From: Flavobacteriia bacterium
GTDB lineage: Bacteria > Bacteroidota > Bacteroidia > Flavobacteriales > Schleiferiaceae
Direction of reading: 5' to 3'
NCBI GenBank assembly: GCA_949516455.1
Contig: CATILC010000078.1
Location: 1 to 18,225 of the forward strand
Length of the DNA stretch: 18,225 nt
Below are positions 7,882 to 14,882 of this stretch, one piece after another; position 1 is the first letter of the stretch; each line of letters starts with the position of its first letter. The position numbers and the translations under genes are program-made. A model generated the notes under the pieces. The model ran no database searches, had not been told where the DNA came from, and was given only the letters and a program-made list of their open reading frames with translations.

Positions 7882-9233
7882 TGTTTGTTGTAGTTGCCCA
7901 GTACTTTGTCCAGTCTGGATTTGGCGTTCAATAATTCGAGCATGGCCGAGAGGTAGTTGGTCTCGGAATTCAAGTACTGATTCTGCGTCTGCGTCACCTC
8001 AAGGCTTGATGAGATGCCCTCCTTGTATTTGATCAGTGTTTTGTCGCGGATGCTTTTGGTGATCTCCCGGTTCCGCTGCTCATTGGACAGCCGGTCGGAT
8101 GCATAGGAATAGGCGCTCTTGGCCTGTTCGTATTCAAGAGTGAGCGCCTGCCCGACCTGGTCTTTGGCCTCCTGAACCTCGATCAGATCGATGCGCGCCT
8201 GGTCGAGGCGCATCTTGTTGGCAAAGGAGGTGAACAAAGGCATGCTCACGCTGAGTCCCATGACGGTCGAAGGGATCCAAAAGGAGTTGTAGTTGAACAT
8301 ATTGAAGGCGTCATTGTCGAAGTTGCTCTGCTGGTGGGTAAGAAATCCATTCACCTTGGGCGCAAAGTCCCACATCCTCCTTTTGACCTGAAGGGCAGCA
8401 CCTGTCTCCTGGTTTTCGACCAGTTTGTATTCGATGTGTTCCTCCAGTCGGAAAGCCTGCTCGAAAACCAATTGTCCGCTTGCATTCTGCAGGTAGAGTT
8501 CCTCCAGTCCCTGACTCAGCTGCACCGCCGAATCCATGGGCATGCCAATGGTGAATCGGAAAAAATCCATGGCCACCTTACCCATGCGGCGGGCGTTTTC
8601 CAGCTCCAGCGAGATGCCGTTGACCAGATACTCGAGTTGCTGGGCATCTTGTTCCTCCAGAAAGCCTTCTTGGTACAATGCGCGCACCTCCTGCAGATTC
8701 TTAGACAGATTGGCCAGATTGCTTTGAAGGATCTTTTCTGCTTCCGCCGACAACTGCACATTGTAATAGGCCCTGGCCACTTCGTCCCGCACATCGATGG
8801 TGCTCTTGGTAAGCTCATCGTTGCGGATCTTCTTCAGGAGAATGCTCCCTTGCCGGGCCAGCAAATAGGTTCCGTCAAAAACCAGCTGATTGATCTGAAA
8901 GGTGGCAATGGACGAATTGGACACGCCAAAGGCGACCGTTTGGAAAGTCCCTGGCTCTCCGCCGAAGAATTCTGCGGGAACGGGCTGTTCCGGTAGGTCC
9001 GGACTGTACTGATAATTCAGGGAAGCCGATGCCTGTGGCAACCCAATGGCCGTGATCTCCCAGAGCCGTTTTTCCGCCTTCTCGATCTCGTGTCTGCTGT
9101 TTTTGATCAGATAGCTGTTCTTGAATGCGTAGCGCTGAGCGTCTTCGAGGCTCATCGCCTCCTGTGCCCAGAGCGATGGGCAGATGCCCAACAGCAAGAG
9201 ACCAAGTCCTTTGATCCGGATTCTTCTGCTCAT
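7878..9233 (-). CDS. TolC-family outer-membrane efflux channel
   Basis: Outer-membrane factor forming the exit duct of the tripartite pump. It has 451 residues, in the usual range for the family. A signal peptide with a hydrophobic core (LGLLLLGI) ends at about LWA|QEA. The mature protein begins MSLEDAQRYAFKNS, matching the first helix of OEP repeats. Long heptad-rich helices follow in two structural repeats, including AYYNVQLSAEAEKILQ in the first and YEQAKSAYSYASDRLSNEQ in the second. The ATG (9233-9231) overlaps the tetR stop as ATGA, and its own stop overlaps the adaptor start as ATGA. There is no lipobox cysteine near the N-terminus, unlike OprM-type channels. Confidence 0.94.
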   Translation of the reverse strand: MSRRIRIKGLGLLLLGICPSLWAQEAMSLEDAQRYAFKNSYLIKNSRHEIEKAEKRLWEITAIGLPQASASLNYQYSPDLPEQPVPAEFFGGEPGTFQTVAFGVSNSSIATFQINQLVFDGTYLLARQGSILLKKIRNDELTKSTIDVRDEVARAYYNVQLSAEAEKILQSNLANLSKNLQEVRALYQEGFLEEQDAQQLEYLVNGISLELENARRMGKVAMDFFRFTIGMPMDSAVQLSQGLEELYLQNASGQLVFEQAFRLEEHIEYKLVENQETGAALQVKRRMWDFAPKVNGFLTHQQSNFDNDAFNMFNYNSFWIPSTVMGLSVSMPLFTSFANKMRLDQARIDLIEVQEAKDQVGQALTLEYEQAKSAYSYASDRLSNEQRNREITKSIRDKTLIKYKEGISSSLEVTQTQNQYLNSETNYLSAMLELLNAKSRLDKVLGNYNKQ

Positions 9234-9835
9234 TCGTTCATTCTTTTTTTGAGGTACTCGATCCCTTTTTTCGTCGCTATTCCATGCAGGTGATAGACCA
9301 TGGCTTCCCCCAAGAGCCTGCTCAGCCCTGGGATCAATGGCCTTCCCCCCGACTGATCGAGGATGCCTTGTATTTTACTCAGGTAGACTTTGGCCACCAC
9401 ATTCCGGTCGATCTCCGGCCGGTACAGTCTTTCATCCACTCCACGCTGCAGATTGCTGCGCTGGAAGGCCAAGATCATTTCTGTTCGCTCCTCGGATAGT
9501 TTTTGGTGCGCCTCAGGAAACTGGGCATTCAACTGCCCTTCCATGTTCTTCCGCTGCGCTTCGAGCTTTTCCCGCATCATGCGGTCAATGCGCAGCAGTT
9601 CATCGATGGCATTGTCCGATTCCGCTACGAGTTCACCCAGTTTTTCTTTCGTCTCCTGCACAGAAAGCGTGCAGCAGGCCTGAACCAGCTCTTTTTTATT
9701 GGGCACATGCCGGTAGACCGTCTTTTTGGAAACCCCCAGTTCCTGAGCGATCTGGTCCATTGTCACCGCTTTCAAGCCGTGGCGTTGGAAGAGCTTCAGG
9801 CAGCTGCTGATCAGGGCGTGTTTCTGGGTATCCAT
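9230..9835 (-). CDS. TetR/AcrR-family transcriptional regulator of the efflux operon
   Basis: DNA-binding repressor of the TetR fold, here the first gene of the operon it probably controls. From the ATG at 9835 it has 201 residues. The N-terminal domain contains a clear helix-turn-helix (about 25-46: MDQIAQELGVSKKTVYRHV) followed by the typical PNKKELV helix. The C-terminal ligand-binding half (about 60-201) is helical and variable, so the inducer is unknown. The frame is open to 9910, but the extension would run through the predicted promoter and inverted repeat and does not look like coding sequence, so 9835 is chosen. The stop overlaps the channel gene start (ATGA). The position suggests autoregulation and sensing of a pump substrate; both are inference. 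Confidence 0.92.
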   Translation of the reverse strand: MDTQKHALISSCLKLFQRHGLKAVTMDQIAQELGVSKKTVYRHVPNKKELVQACCTLSVQETKEKLGELVAESDNAIDELLRIDRMMREKLEAQRKNMEGQLNAQFPEAHQKLSEERTEMILAFQRSNLQRGVDERLYRPEIDRNVVAKVYLSKIQGILDQSGGRPLIPGLSRLLGEAMVYHLHGIATKKGIEYLKKRMNE

Positions 9836-9849
9836 TTTGAAAAACGCGG

Positions 9850-9881
9850 CGAAATTACAAGGGAAACTTTTGCGTCCCAAA
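9850..9881 (-). promoter_or_regulatory. candidate Bacteroidota-type promoter of the tetR-efflux operon
   Basis: On the minus strand a TTTG (9881-9878) is followed after 20 nt by TAATTTCG (9857-9850), one mismatch from the Bacteroidota -7 consensus TAnnTTTG. The distance is close to that known for the -33/-7 pair of the group. A transcript would begin about 10 nt upstream of the chosen ATG at 9835, giving a short leader. Assignment is by consensus only. Confidence 0.42.
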
Positions 9882-9889
9882 TAGTTTCC
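9862..9889. promoter_or_regulatory. inverted repeat upstream of tetR, candidate TetR operator
   Basis: Arms GGAAACT (9862-9868) and AGTTTCC (9883-9889) are perfect reverse complements. They are extended inward by TTTG (9869-9872) and CAAA (9878-9881), with one unpaired T at 9882 and a 5-bp centre. The total of 28 bp is in the size range of known TetR-family operators. It overlaps the predicted -33 element and the spacer of the tetR promoter, where binding would block transcription. That this regulator binds here is inference. Confidence 0.5.
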
Positions 9890-9998
9890 GCTCAAACTGC
9901 TAGAGAACACATTTCCACCAGCCGCTCAAAATCTTAACATTTGATGCGGCAACGCCTATCAATAATTGCACCTTTATTTGTCAAAGAGAAAAAAGCCA

Positions 9999-11435
9999 AT
10001 GAATCAAGCCGTTTCAGTCGCTCAGGCCCTGAAAAAAGTTTCAGCTGGAACCGACATTTCCATCAGCGGTTGGGTGCGGAGTTTCCGCAACGACCGTTTC
10101 ATCCAACTCAATGACGGGAGCTGCTTGGCCAGTATTCAGGCGGTGATCGAACCCGAAGCCCACGACGAATCAGAGCGAAAGCGCATCACAACAGGAAGCT
10201 GCGTTCGGGTGAGTGGTAAATTGGTGGATTCGCCGGCCAAAGGCCAGAAGGTGGAGGTACATGTGGAAACGCTCGAGATCCTTGGAGATGCCGATGCGGC
10301 CGCATATCCCTTGCAGCCCAAGAAACACTCATTGGAATTCCTTCGCGACATTGCCCACCTCAGGCCGCGCACCAACACCTTTGGAGCGGTCTTTCGCATC
10401 CGGCACCTCCTTCAGTACGCCGTACATGCATTCTTCCATGAAAACGGCTTTTTCCACGTGGCCAGCCCGGTCATCACCGCTTCGGACGCAGAAGGGGCGG
10501 GAGAGATGTTTCGGGTCACCACATCCGACCCCACCGATCCGGCCAGGGACGAAAATGGAAATGTGGATCACAGCGAAGACTTCTTCGGAAAGGAAACCCA
10601 CCTCACCGTTTCGGGCCAACTCGAAGCCGAGCTGTTTGCCATGGGGCTCTCCAAAGTCTACACCTTCGGCCCCACATTTCGTGCAGAAAACTCCAACACC
10701 TCACGCCACCTGGCCGAGTTTTGGATGATCGAGCCCGAAGTGGCATTCATGGAGCTGGAGGGCAATATGAACCTGGCCGAAGAGCTGATGCGCTATGTCA
10801 TCGGGTATGTCATGGAGCATGGAGAAGAAGACCTGATCTTCCTCGAAGAACGATTGGCAGACGAAGAGAAGAGCAAGCCACAGAACGAGCGTTCTCCCAT
10901 GGGGCTGAGAGAAAAATTGCGCTTCGTTCTGGAGAATCCCTTTAAACGCGTGAGCTATACCGAGGCGATCGATATTCTCAGGAATTCAAAACCCAACAAG
11001 AAAAAGAAGTTCAAATACCTCATCGACGAGTGGGGTGCCGATCTTCAATCGGAACACGAGCGCTTTTTGGTGGAAAAACACTTTGGCTGTCCCGTTGTGC
11101 TGTACGATTATCCCGCCGATATCAAGGCCTTCTATATGCGTCAGAACGAAGATGGAAAAACCGTTCGGGCGATGGATGTGCTCTTTCCTGGAATTGGAGA
11201 GATCGTTGGAGGAAGTCAGCGGGAAGAGCGGCTGGACATTCTAAAGGAAAAGATGAAGCAATTCGACATTCCGGAAGAATCGATGTGGTGGTACCTGGAA
11301 ACCCGTAAATACGGCAGCTGCAAACACAGCGGATTCGGGCTTGGCTTCGAACGACTGGTCCAGTTTGTCACAGGAATGACCAACATTCGGGATGTGATCC
11401 CCTTCCCCAGAACACCGGGCAGCGCAGAATTCTGA
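9999..11435 (+). CDS. asnS: asparaginyl-tRNA synthetase
   Basis: Class IIb aminoacyl-tRNA synthetase that charges tRNA-Asn in the cytoplasm. It has 478 residues from the ATG at 9999; a TTG 33 nt upstream is in frame but adds an unconvincing extension. The N-terminal OB-fold anticodon-binding domain (about 18-100) includes ISISGWVRSFRNDRFIQLNDG. The catalytic domain has motif 1 around 132-160 (ending ENGFFHVASPVIT), motif 2 with TFRAENSNTSRHLAEFWMIE (226-245), and motif 3 at the C-terminus (GLGFERLVQFVTGMTNIRDV, then IPFPRTPG). The MTNIRDVIPFPR ending identifies AsnRS rather than AspRS. An insertion rich in Asp/Glu after motif 1 (about 176-198, DENGNVDHSEDFFGKE) is usual in Bacteroidota. It is the first gene of a tight cluster, with rpoN starting 3 nt after its stop. 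A weak promoter match (TTTG at 9940, AATAATTG at 9961) lies upstream. Confidence 0.97.
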   Translation: MNQAVSVAQALKKVSAGTDISISGWVRSFRNDRFIQLNDGSCLASIQAVIEPEAHDESERKRITTGSCVRVSGKLVDSPAKGQKVEVHVETLEILGDADAAAYPLQPKKHSLEFLRDIAHLRPRTNTFGAVFRIRHLLQYAVHAFFHENGFFHVASPVITASDAEGAGEMFRVTTSDPTDPARDENGNVDHSEDFFGKETHLTVSGQLEAELFAMGLSKVYTFGPTFRAENSNTSRHLAEFWMIEPEVAFMELEGNMNLAEELMRYVIGYVMEHGEEDLIFLEERLADEEKSKPQNERSPMGLREKLRFVLENPFKRVSYTEAIDILRNSKPNKKKKFKYLIDEWGADLQSEHERFLVEKHFGCPVVLYDYPADIKAFYMRQNEDGKTVRAMDVLFPGIGEIVGGSQREERLDILKEKMKQFDIPEESMWWYLETRKYGSCKHSGFGLGFERLVQFVTGMTNIRDVIPFPRTPGSAEF

Positions 11436-11438
11436 TCT

Positions 11439-12890
11439 ATGCTCAAACAGAAGCTCAGCCAAAAACTCAGTCAAAAGCTCAGCCCTCAGCAGATCCAGCT
11501 GATGAAGCTGCTCCAGCTGCCGACGATTGCATTGGAAGAGCGGATACAGGAGGAGTTGGAGATCAACCCAGCGCTTGAAGAAGCGCAAGAGCAAGAAGTC
11601 GAAGATCCGTACGATACCTCGGATGAACTGAACGACAGCGAGGAGATCCCGGCGGAAGACATCAATGTAGATGAATACCTGTCGGACGATGACATTCCCG
11701 ACTACCGACTGAAGGCCAACAACCACAGCCCCGACGACGAAGAGAAACAGGTCCCGCTGAGCGGGGGCGAATCCTTCATGGACCACTTGCTGGGTCAGTT
11801 CAGCATGCGCCGCCTGAGCGAACGCCAGCGCGGGCTTGGTGAGTACCTGATCGGCAACATCGACGACGACGGCTATATCCGACGGGAACTGATCCACATT
11901 GTGGATGACCTGGCCTTCAATCAGAATGTGATGACCAGCGAAGAAGAACTCGGAGAAGTTCTTGAAGTGGTGCAGGGACTGGAACCTGCGGGCGTCGGCG
12001 CACGCGACTTAAAAGAATGTCTCGCTCTTCAGTTGAACCGGCGAAGCCAACAATCCTTTACCTTCATCGCTCAAGCCATCCTGGAAGATCATTTCGACGC
12101 ATTCACCAAGAAGCATTACAGCAAGATCATGGAGAATCTGGAGATCGATGAAGAAACGCTCCGGTCTGCACTCGATGAGATCATCAAACTCAATCCCAAG
12201 CCCGGGAGCAGTTTCTCTGGTGGAAGCAAAGCCGTCACCCAGTCCATCACCCCTGACTACTACATCCAGCTGAAGGATGGCGAAGTAGAATACCAGCTGA
12301 ACGCTCGAAACGCCCCAGAGCTGAACATCAGTAGGGAATACAGGAATATGCTCGAACACTACAGAGATCAAAAAACCCCAAGCAAAAGCGATAAAGAAGC
12401 GGTGCTCTTTGTCAAGCAGAAGATCGATTCTGCGAAGTGGTTCGTTGACGCCGTGCGTCAAAGACAGCGTACGCTTTTGTTGGTCATCGACGCCCTGGTG
12501 GAACGTCAAAAGGCCTACTTTCTCTCCGGAGACGAAAGCGATCTTCAACCCATGATCCTGAAGGACATCGCCGAAATGACCGATCTCGACATCAGCACAG
12601 TATCCCGCGTGGCCAGTAATAAATACGCCCAAACACCCTACGGCACCTTCCTCTTGAAAGAACTCTTCTCCGAGTCCATGACCAACGACCAGGGGGAAGA
12701 GGTGAGCACAAGGGAGATCAAAAAACACCTCAAAGAATTGATCGGGGGCGAATCCAAGTCCAAACCGCTGACCGACGAAAAACTGGCCGCTGCACTCAAA
12801 GAAAGAGGCTATCCGATCGCGCGCAGGACCATCGCCAAATACCGGGAACAATTGGGACTTCCCACCGCACGGCTCCGAAAAGAACTCTGA
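11439..12890 (+). CDS. rpoN: RNA polymerase sigma-54 factor
   Basis: Alternative sigma factor that directs RNA polymerase to -24/-12 promoters and needs an ATP-dependent enhancer-binding activator to open DNA. It has 483 residues. Region I (about 1-50) is Gln/Leu-rich and begins with three tandem QKLS units, followed by PQQIQLMKLLQLPTIALEER and NPALE. Region II (about 50-105) is strongly acidic. The core-binding domain (about 110-310) includes LEPAGVGARDLKECLALQL, and the C-terminal DNA-binding domain contains MTDLDISTVSRVASNKY (helix-turn-helix) and the RpoN box ARRTIAKYRE (461-470), with all key residues. It follows asnS by 3 nt and precedes the PAP2-like gene by 2 nt, so the three are probably co-transcribed. 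No enhancer-binding protein gene and no convincing -24/-12 promoter is seen in the window. Confidence 0.97.
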   Translation: MLKQKLSQKLSQKLSPQQIQLMKLLQLPTIALEERIQEELEINPALEEAQEQEVEDPYDTSDELNDSEEIPAEDINVDEYLSDDDIPDYRLKANNHSPDDEEKQVPLSGGESFMDHLLGQFSMRRLSERQRGLGEYLIGNIDDDGYIRRELIHIVDDLAFNQNVMTSEEELGEVLEVVQGLEPAGVGARDLKECLALQLNRRSQQSFTFIAQAILEDHFDAFTKKHYSKIMENLEIDEETLRSALDEIIKLNPKPGSSFSGGSKAVTQSITPDYYIQLKDGEVEYQLNARNAPELNISREYRNMLEHYRDQKTPSKSDKEAVLFVKQKIDSAKWFVDAVRQRQRTLLLVIDALVERQKAYFLSGDESDLQPMILKDIAEMTDLDISTVSRVASNKYAQTPYGTFLLKELFSESMTNDQGEEVSTREIKKHLKELIGGESKSKPLTDEKLAAALKERGYPIARRTIAKYREQLGLPTARLRKEL

Positions 12891-12892
12891 AG

Positions 12893-13492
12893 GTGAAGCG
12901 CTTCGCTATACTTATCTCTTATGTGTTGCATCCAGCGGCCATGCCGCTTCTGGGAATCGGATTGCTCGTGGACCTTCACCCATGGCCGGTCGCATCTGAC
13001 TTACTGGTCTATGCACTGGCTTTTGTCTTCCTTGGAACGTATACCATTCCCGCGCTGATCAGCCTGAGTCTGAAGTCGGTGGGGCTCATCGACAGTCTGC
13101 ATATGAATACGGCCAAAGACCGGCGCATTCCATTTATCATCGCCTTTGTTTTCTATCTGTTCACGGCCATTTACGTCCGGCGTTTCCCTCTGCCCGCAGA
13201 GTGCAGTGGCTTTGTCATGGGCGCTGCTTTATCCATCGGTCTTCTGACCCTTCTTTTGCCCTACCAAAAGGCGAGCGCACACATGGCCGGAGTCGGAGGG
13301 ATGATCGGCCTGATCGCCTACATTTCCTCGGCTTATTTCGTGGACCTTTTTTCTTACTGGGTGGCGGCTGTTCTGGCGGCCGGACTGCTGGGAAGTGCCC
13401 GCCTCATCCTTCTTGCACACAGCAAGAGTGAGCTTTTGAGCGGATTGCTCTGCGGCCTTTTCGGCATGCTCATCTCCCTGAACTGGCTCTGA
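12893..13492 (+). CDS. integral membrane protein, PAP2-phosphatase-like
   Basis: A 199-residue protein with about six hydrophobic segments, starting at a GTG two bases after the rpoN stop. The hydrophobic pattern and three short motifs resemble the PAP2 (type 2 phosphatidic acid phosphatase) fold: KDRRIP (75-80) in the place of motif 1, KASAH with His130 in the place of PSGH, and R170-x5-H176-x3-E180 in the place of SR-x5-H-x3-D. Both histidines and the motif-3 arginine are kept; the Pro/Gly of motif 2 and the Asp of motif 3 (here Glu) are changed. If active it would remove phosphate from a lipid or isoprenoid phosphate in the membrane. The family call is mine from motif spacing. It could instead be an inactive relative or an unrelated membrane protein. 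Confidence 0.6.
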   Translation: MKRFAILISYVLHPAAMPLLGIGLLVDLHPWPVASDLLVYALAFVFLGTYTIPALISLSLKSVGLIDSLHMNTAKDRRIPFIIAFVFYLFTAIYVRRFPLPAECSGFVMGAALSIGLLTLLLPYQKASAHMAGVGGMIGLIAYISSAYFVDLFSYWVAAVLAAGLLGSARLILLAHSKSELLSGLLCGLFGMLISLNWL

Positions 13493-14278
13493 TCAGATGG
13501 TGCCGGTTCGGCCACCGTCCACGGGAATACTGACCCCGTTGACGTAGCCTGCGGCCGGCGAGCAGAGAAAGGCAATGACTGCCGCCAGTTCTTCGGCTCG
13601 GCCGAATCGTCCGGCCGGGATCTCCCTGCGCATGGCGTCGGCCACCTCATCCGTTCCCGAAGCTGTTTTTTGGGCCTTGTTCGCAATGATCTGATGGAGT
13701 CTTTCGGTCTCGGTAGCCCCGGGAAGGACGTTGTTCACGGTGATCCCAAAACCCGCCACTTCGTTGGAAACCGTCTTGGCCCAACTCGCCACCGCACCAC
13801 GAATGGTGTTGGACACGCCCAATCCTTTGAGCGGAATGCGCACCGAGGTGGAGATGACGTTCACCACACGTCCGTAGCCCGCTTCTTTCATGCCCGGCAA
13901 ACAACTTTGAAGAAGCCTCTGATTGTTGACCAGGTGCAATTCGAAGGCCGAGCGAAAATCCGCCACATCCGCCAAATGAGCCGGACCTGGAGGAGGGCCG
14001 CCAGTGTTGTTGATCAATATGTGCACCCGCTTCTCTGAAACCAGTGCATCGACCGCTTCGGCAACCGCCTCAGGATGGTGAAAGTCGGCCACCACATATC
14101 CGTGTTCCTGGCCTTGGACAGAGGAGAGTTCTTTGGCCCTCATTTTCAACTTGGCGGCATCCCTTGCCATGAGAATGACCTCAGCGCCCAACTCGGCCAG
14201 TTCCTGGGCCGTCGCCCAACCAATGCCTTGGGTGCTTCCACACACAAGTGCTCTCTTTCCTGTCAGATCCAATTCCAT
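13493..14278 (-). CDS. SDR-family oxidoreductase, atypical active site
   Basis: NAD(P)-binding short-chain dehydrogenase/reductase fold protein of 261 residues, probably cytoplasmic. The frame is open back to 14545, but the extension is low-complexity and overlaps the divergent gene, so the ATG at 14278 before MELDLTGKRALV is used. The dinucleotide motif is GSTQGIG (14-20) and the NNAG-like motif is NNTGG (90-94). Ser143/Ser145 lie in NVISTSV. The usual YxxxK is replaced by Ser156-Asn-Thr-Ile-Arg160 in GVSNTIRGAVASWAK. ITVNNVLPGATETERL and the C-terminal FLCSPAAGYVNGVSIPVDGG are classic. This SNxxR form occurs in a known group of FabG-like proteins without the tyrosine, whose reaction I cannot state. 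Its stop abuts the stop of the convergent PAP2-like gene with no gap. Confidence 0.9.
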   Translation of the reverse strand: MELDLTGKRALVCGSTQGIGWATAQELAELGAEVILMARDAAKLKMRAKELSSVQGQEHGYVVADFHHPEAVAEAVDALVSEKRVHILINNTGGPPPGPAHLADVADFRSAFELHLVNNQRLLQSCLPGMKEAGYGRVVNVISTSVRIPLKGLGVSNTIRGAVASWAKTVSNEVAGFGITVNNVLPGATETERLHQIIANKAQKTASGTDEVADAMRREIPAGRFGRAEELAAVIAFLCSPAAGYVNGVSIPVDGGRTGTI

Positions 14279-14348
14279 TTGCGCAAGATATACAGACCCC
14301 GTTGTTCCTGTCGGTGCAAAAAGGTCCGTTTCGGCTACTTTCGAAACA

Positions 14349-14882
14349 ATGGAACCCAAAGCTCTGGAAGAATTCAAAGGAGATCGCTGCTGGAGCGAGA
14401 TCCCTGCCGAAGAATACCGGATCTTTCTCATGGACGCTCCCCTGCGGCTGGATGAAGTGTGGAAGGTCGCTCTGGAAGACAAGGCCTGGTCCTGGCGCTG
14501 TGCCTGGCTCATTGCCCGTTTCGTCCAAGACCTGCGGGAAAACATTCACCCGAGGCGCCTTGAGCTTCTGGCTGTCGTGGAAGAGAAGGCGTCTGGTCAT
14601 CAGCGTGAATTGCTGCGCATCATCGCCGGTCTTGACCTGGACAAGAATGAACTTGGGCCGCTCTATGACCGCTGCCTGAACATCTGGACGGATGTGCGTG
14701 CGTCCTCCGGAACGCGGTCTTTAGCCATGGGCCAGATGATACGTGTGGCCACGGAGCTCCCTGAATTCAACAGTGAATTGCAGGCCGTTTCGGGCGCAGA
14801 GTTCATGGAGTCACTGAGCTCCGGTATCCGCCGCTCTTTGGAGAAAAAGCTGGAGACGCACTTTGCAGACTCACTCCTCTGA
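14349..14882 (+). CDS. hypothetical helical protein
   Basis: I do not recognise this 177-residue protein. The chosen ATG at 14349 gives MEPKALEEF; the longer frame from 14133 runs antisense through the 5' end of the SDR gene and is rejected. The protein is rich in Leu, Glu, Arg and Trp, lacks a signal peptide or membrane segments, and looks all-helical, with pairs such as WSWRCAWLIARFVQDL and RRLELLAVVEEKA that could be HEAT/ARM-like helices. It is divergent from the SDR gene (70 nt apart), and its last 12 bases overlap the 3' end of the convergent GH13 gene. A TACTTTCG, one mismatch from the -7 consensus, lies at 14336-14343, only 5 nt before the ATG. Codon use looks like that of its neighbours, so it is probably a real gene. 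Confidence 0.75.
   Translation: MEPKALEEFKGDRCWSEIPAEEYRIFLMDAPLRLDEVWKVALEDKAWSWRCAWLIARFVQDLRENIHPRRLELLAVVEEKASGHQRELLRIIAGLDLDKNELGPLYDRCLNIWTDVRASSGTRSLAMGQMIRVATELPEFNSELQAVSGAEFMESLSSGIRRSLEKKLETHFADSLL

Noticed and set aside
9966..9998. TTG start giving 11 extra residues to AsnRS
   Set aside because: The ATG at 9999 fits the usual AsnRS N-terminus; the extension has no support and overlaps a weak promoter-like stretch.
12009..12851. 280-codon open frame on the minus strand
   Set aside because: Antisense to rpoN, whose diagnostic motifs are intact; no family features in the antisense product.
14279..14545. 89-residue N-terminal extension of the SDR frame
   Set aside because: It overlaps the divergent helical gene, is low in complexity and precedes the usual SDR start MELDLTGKRALV.
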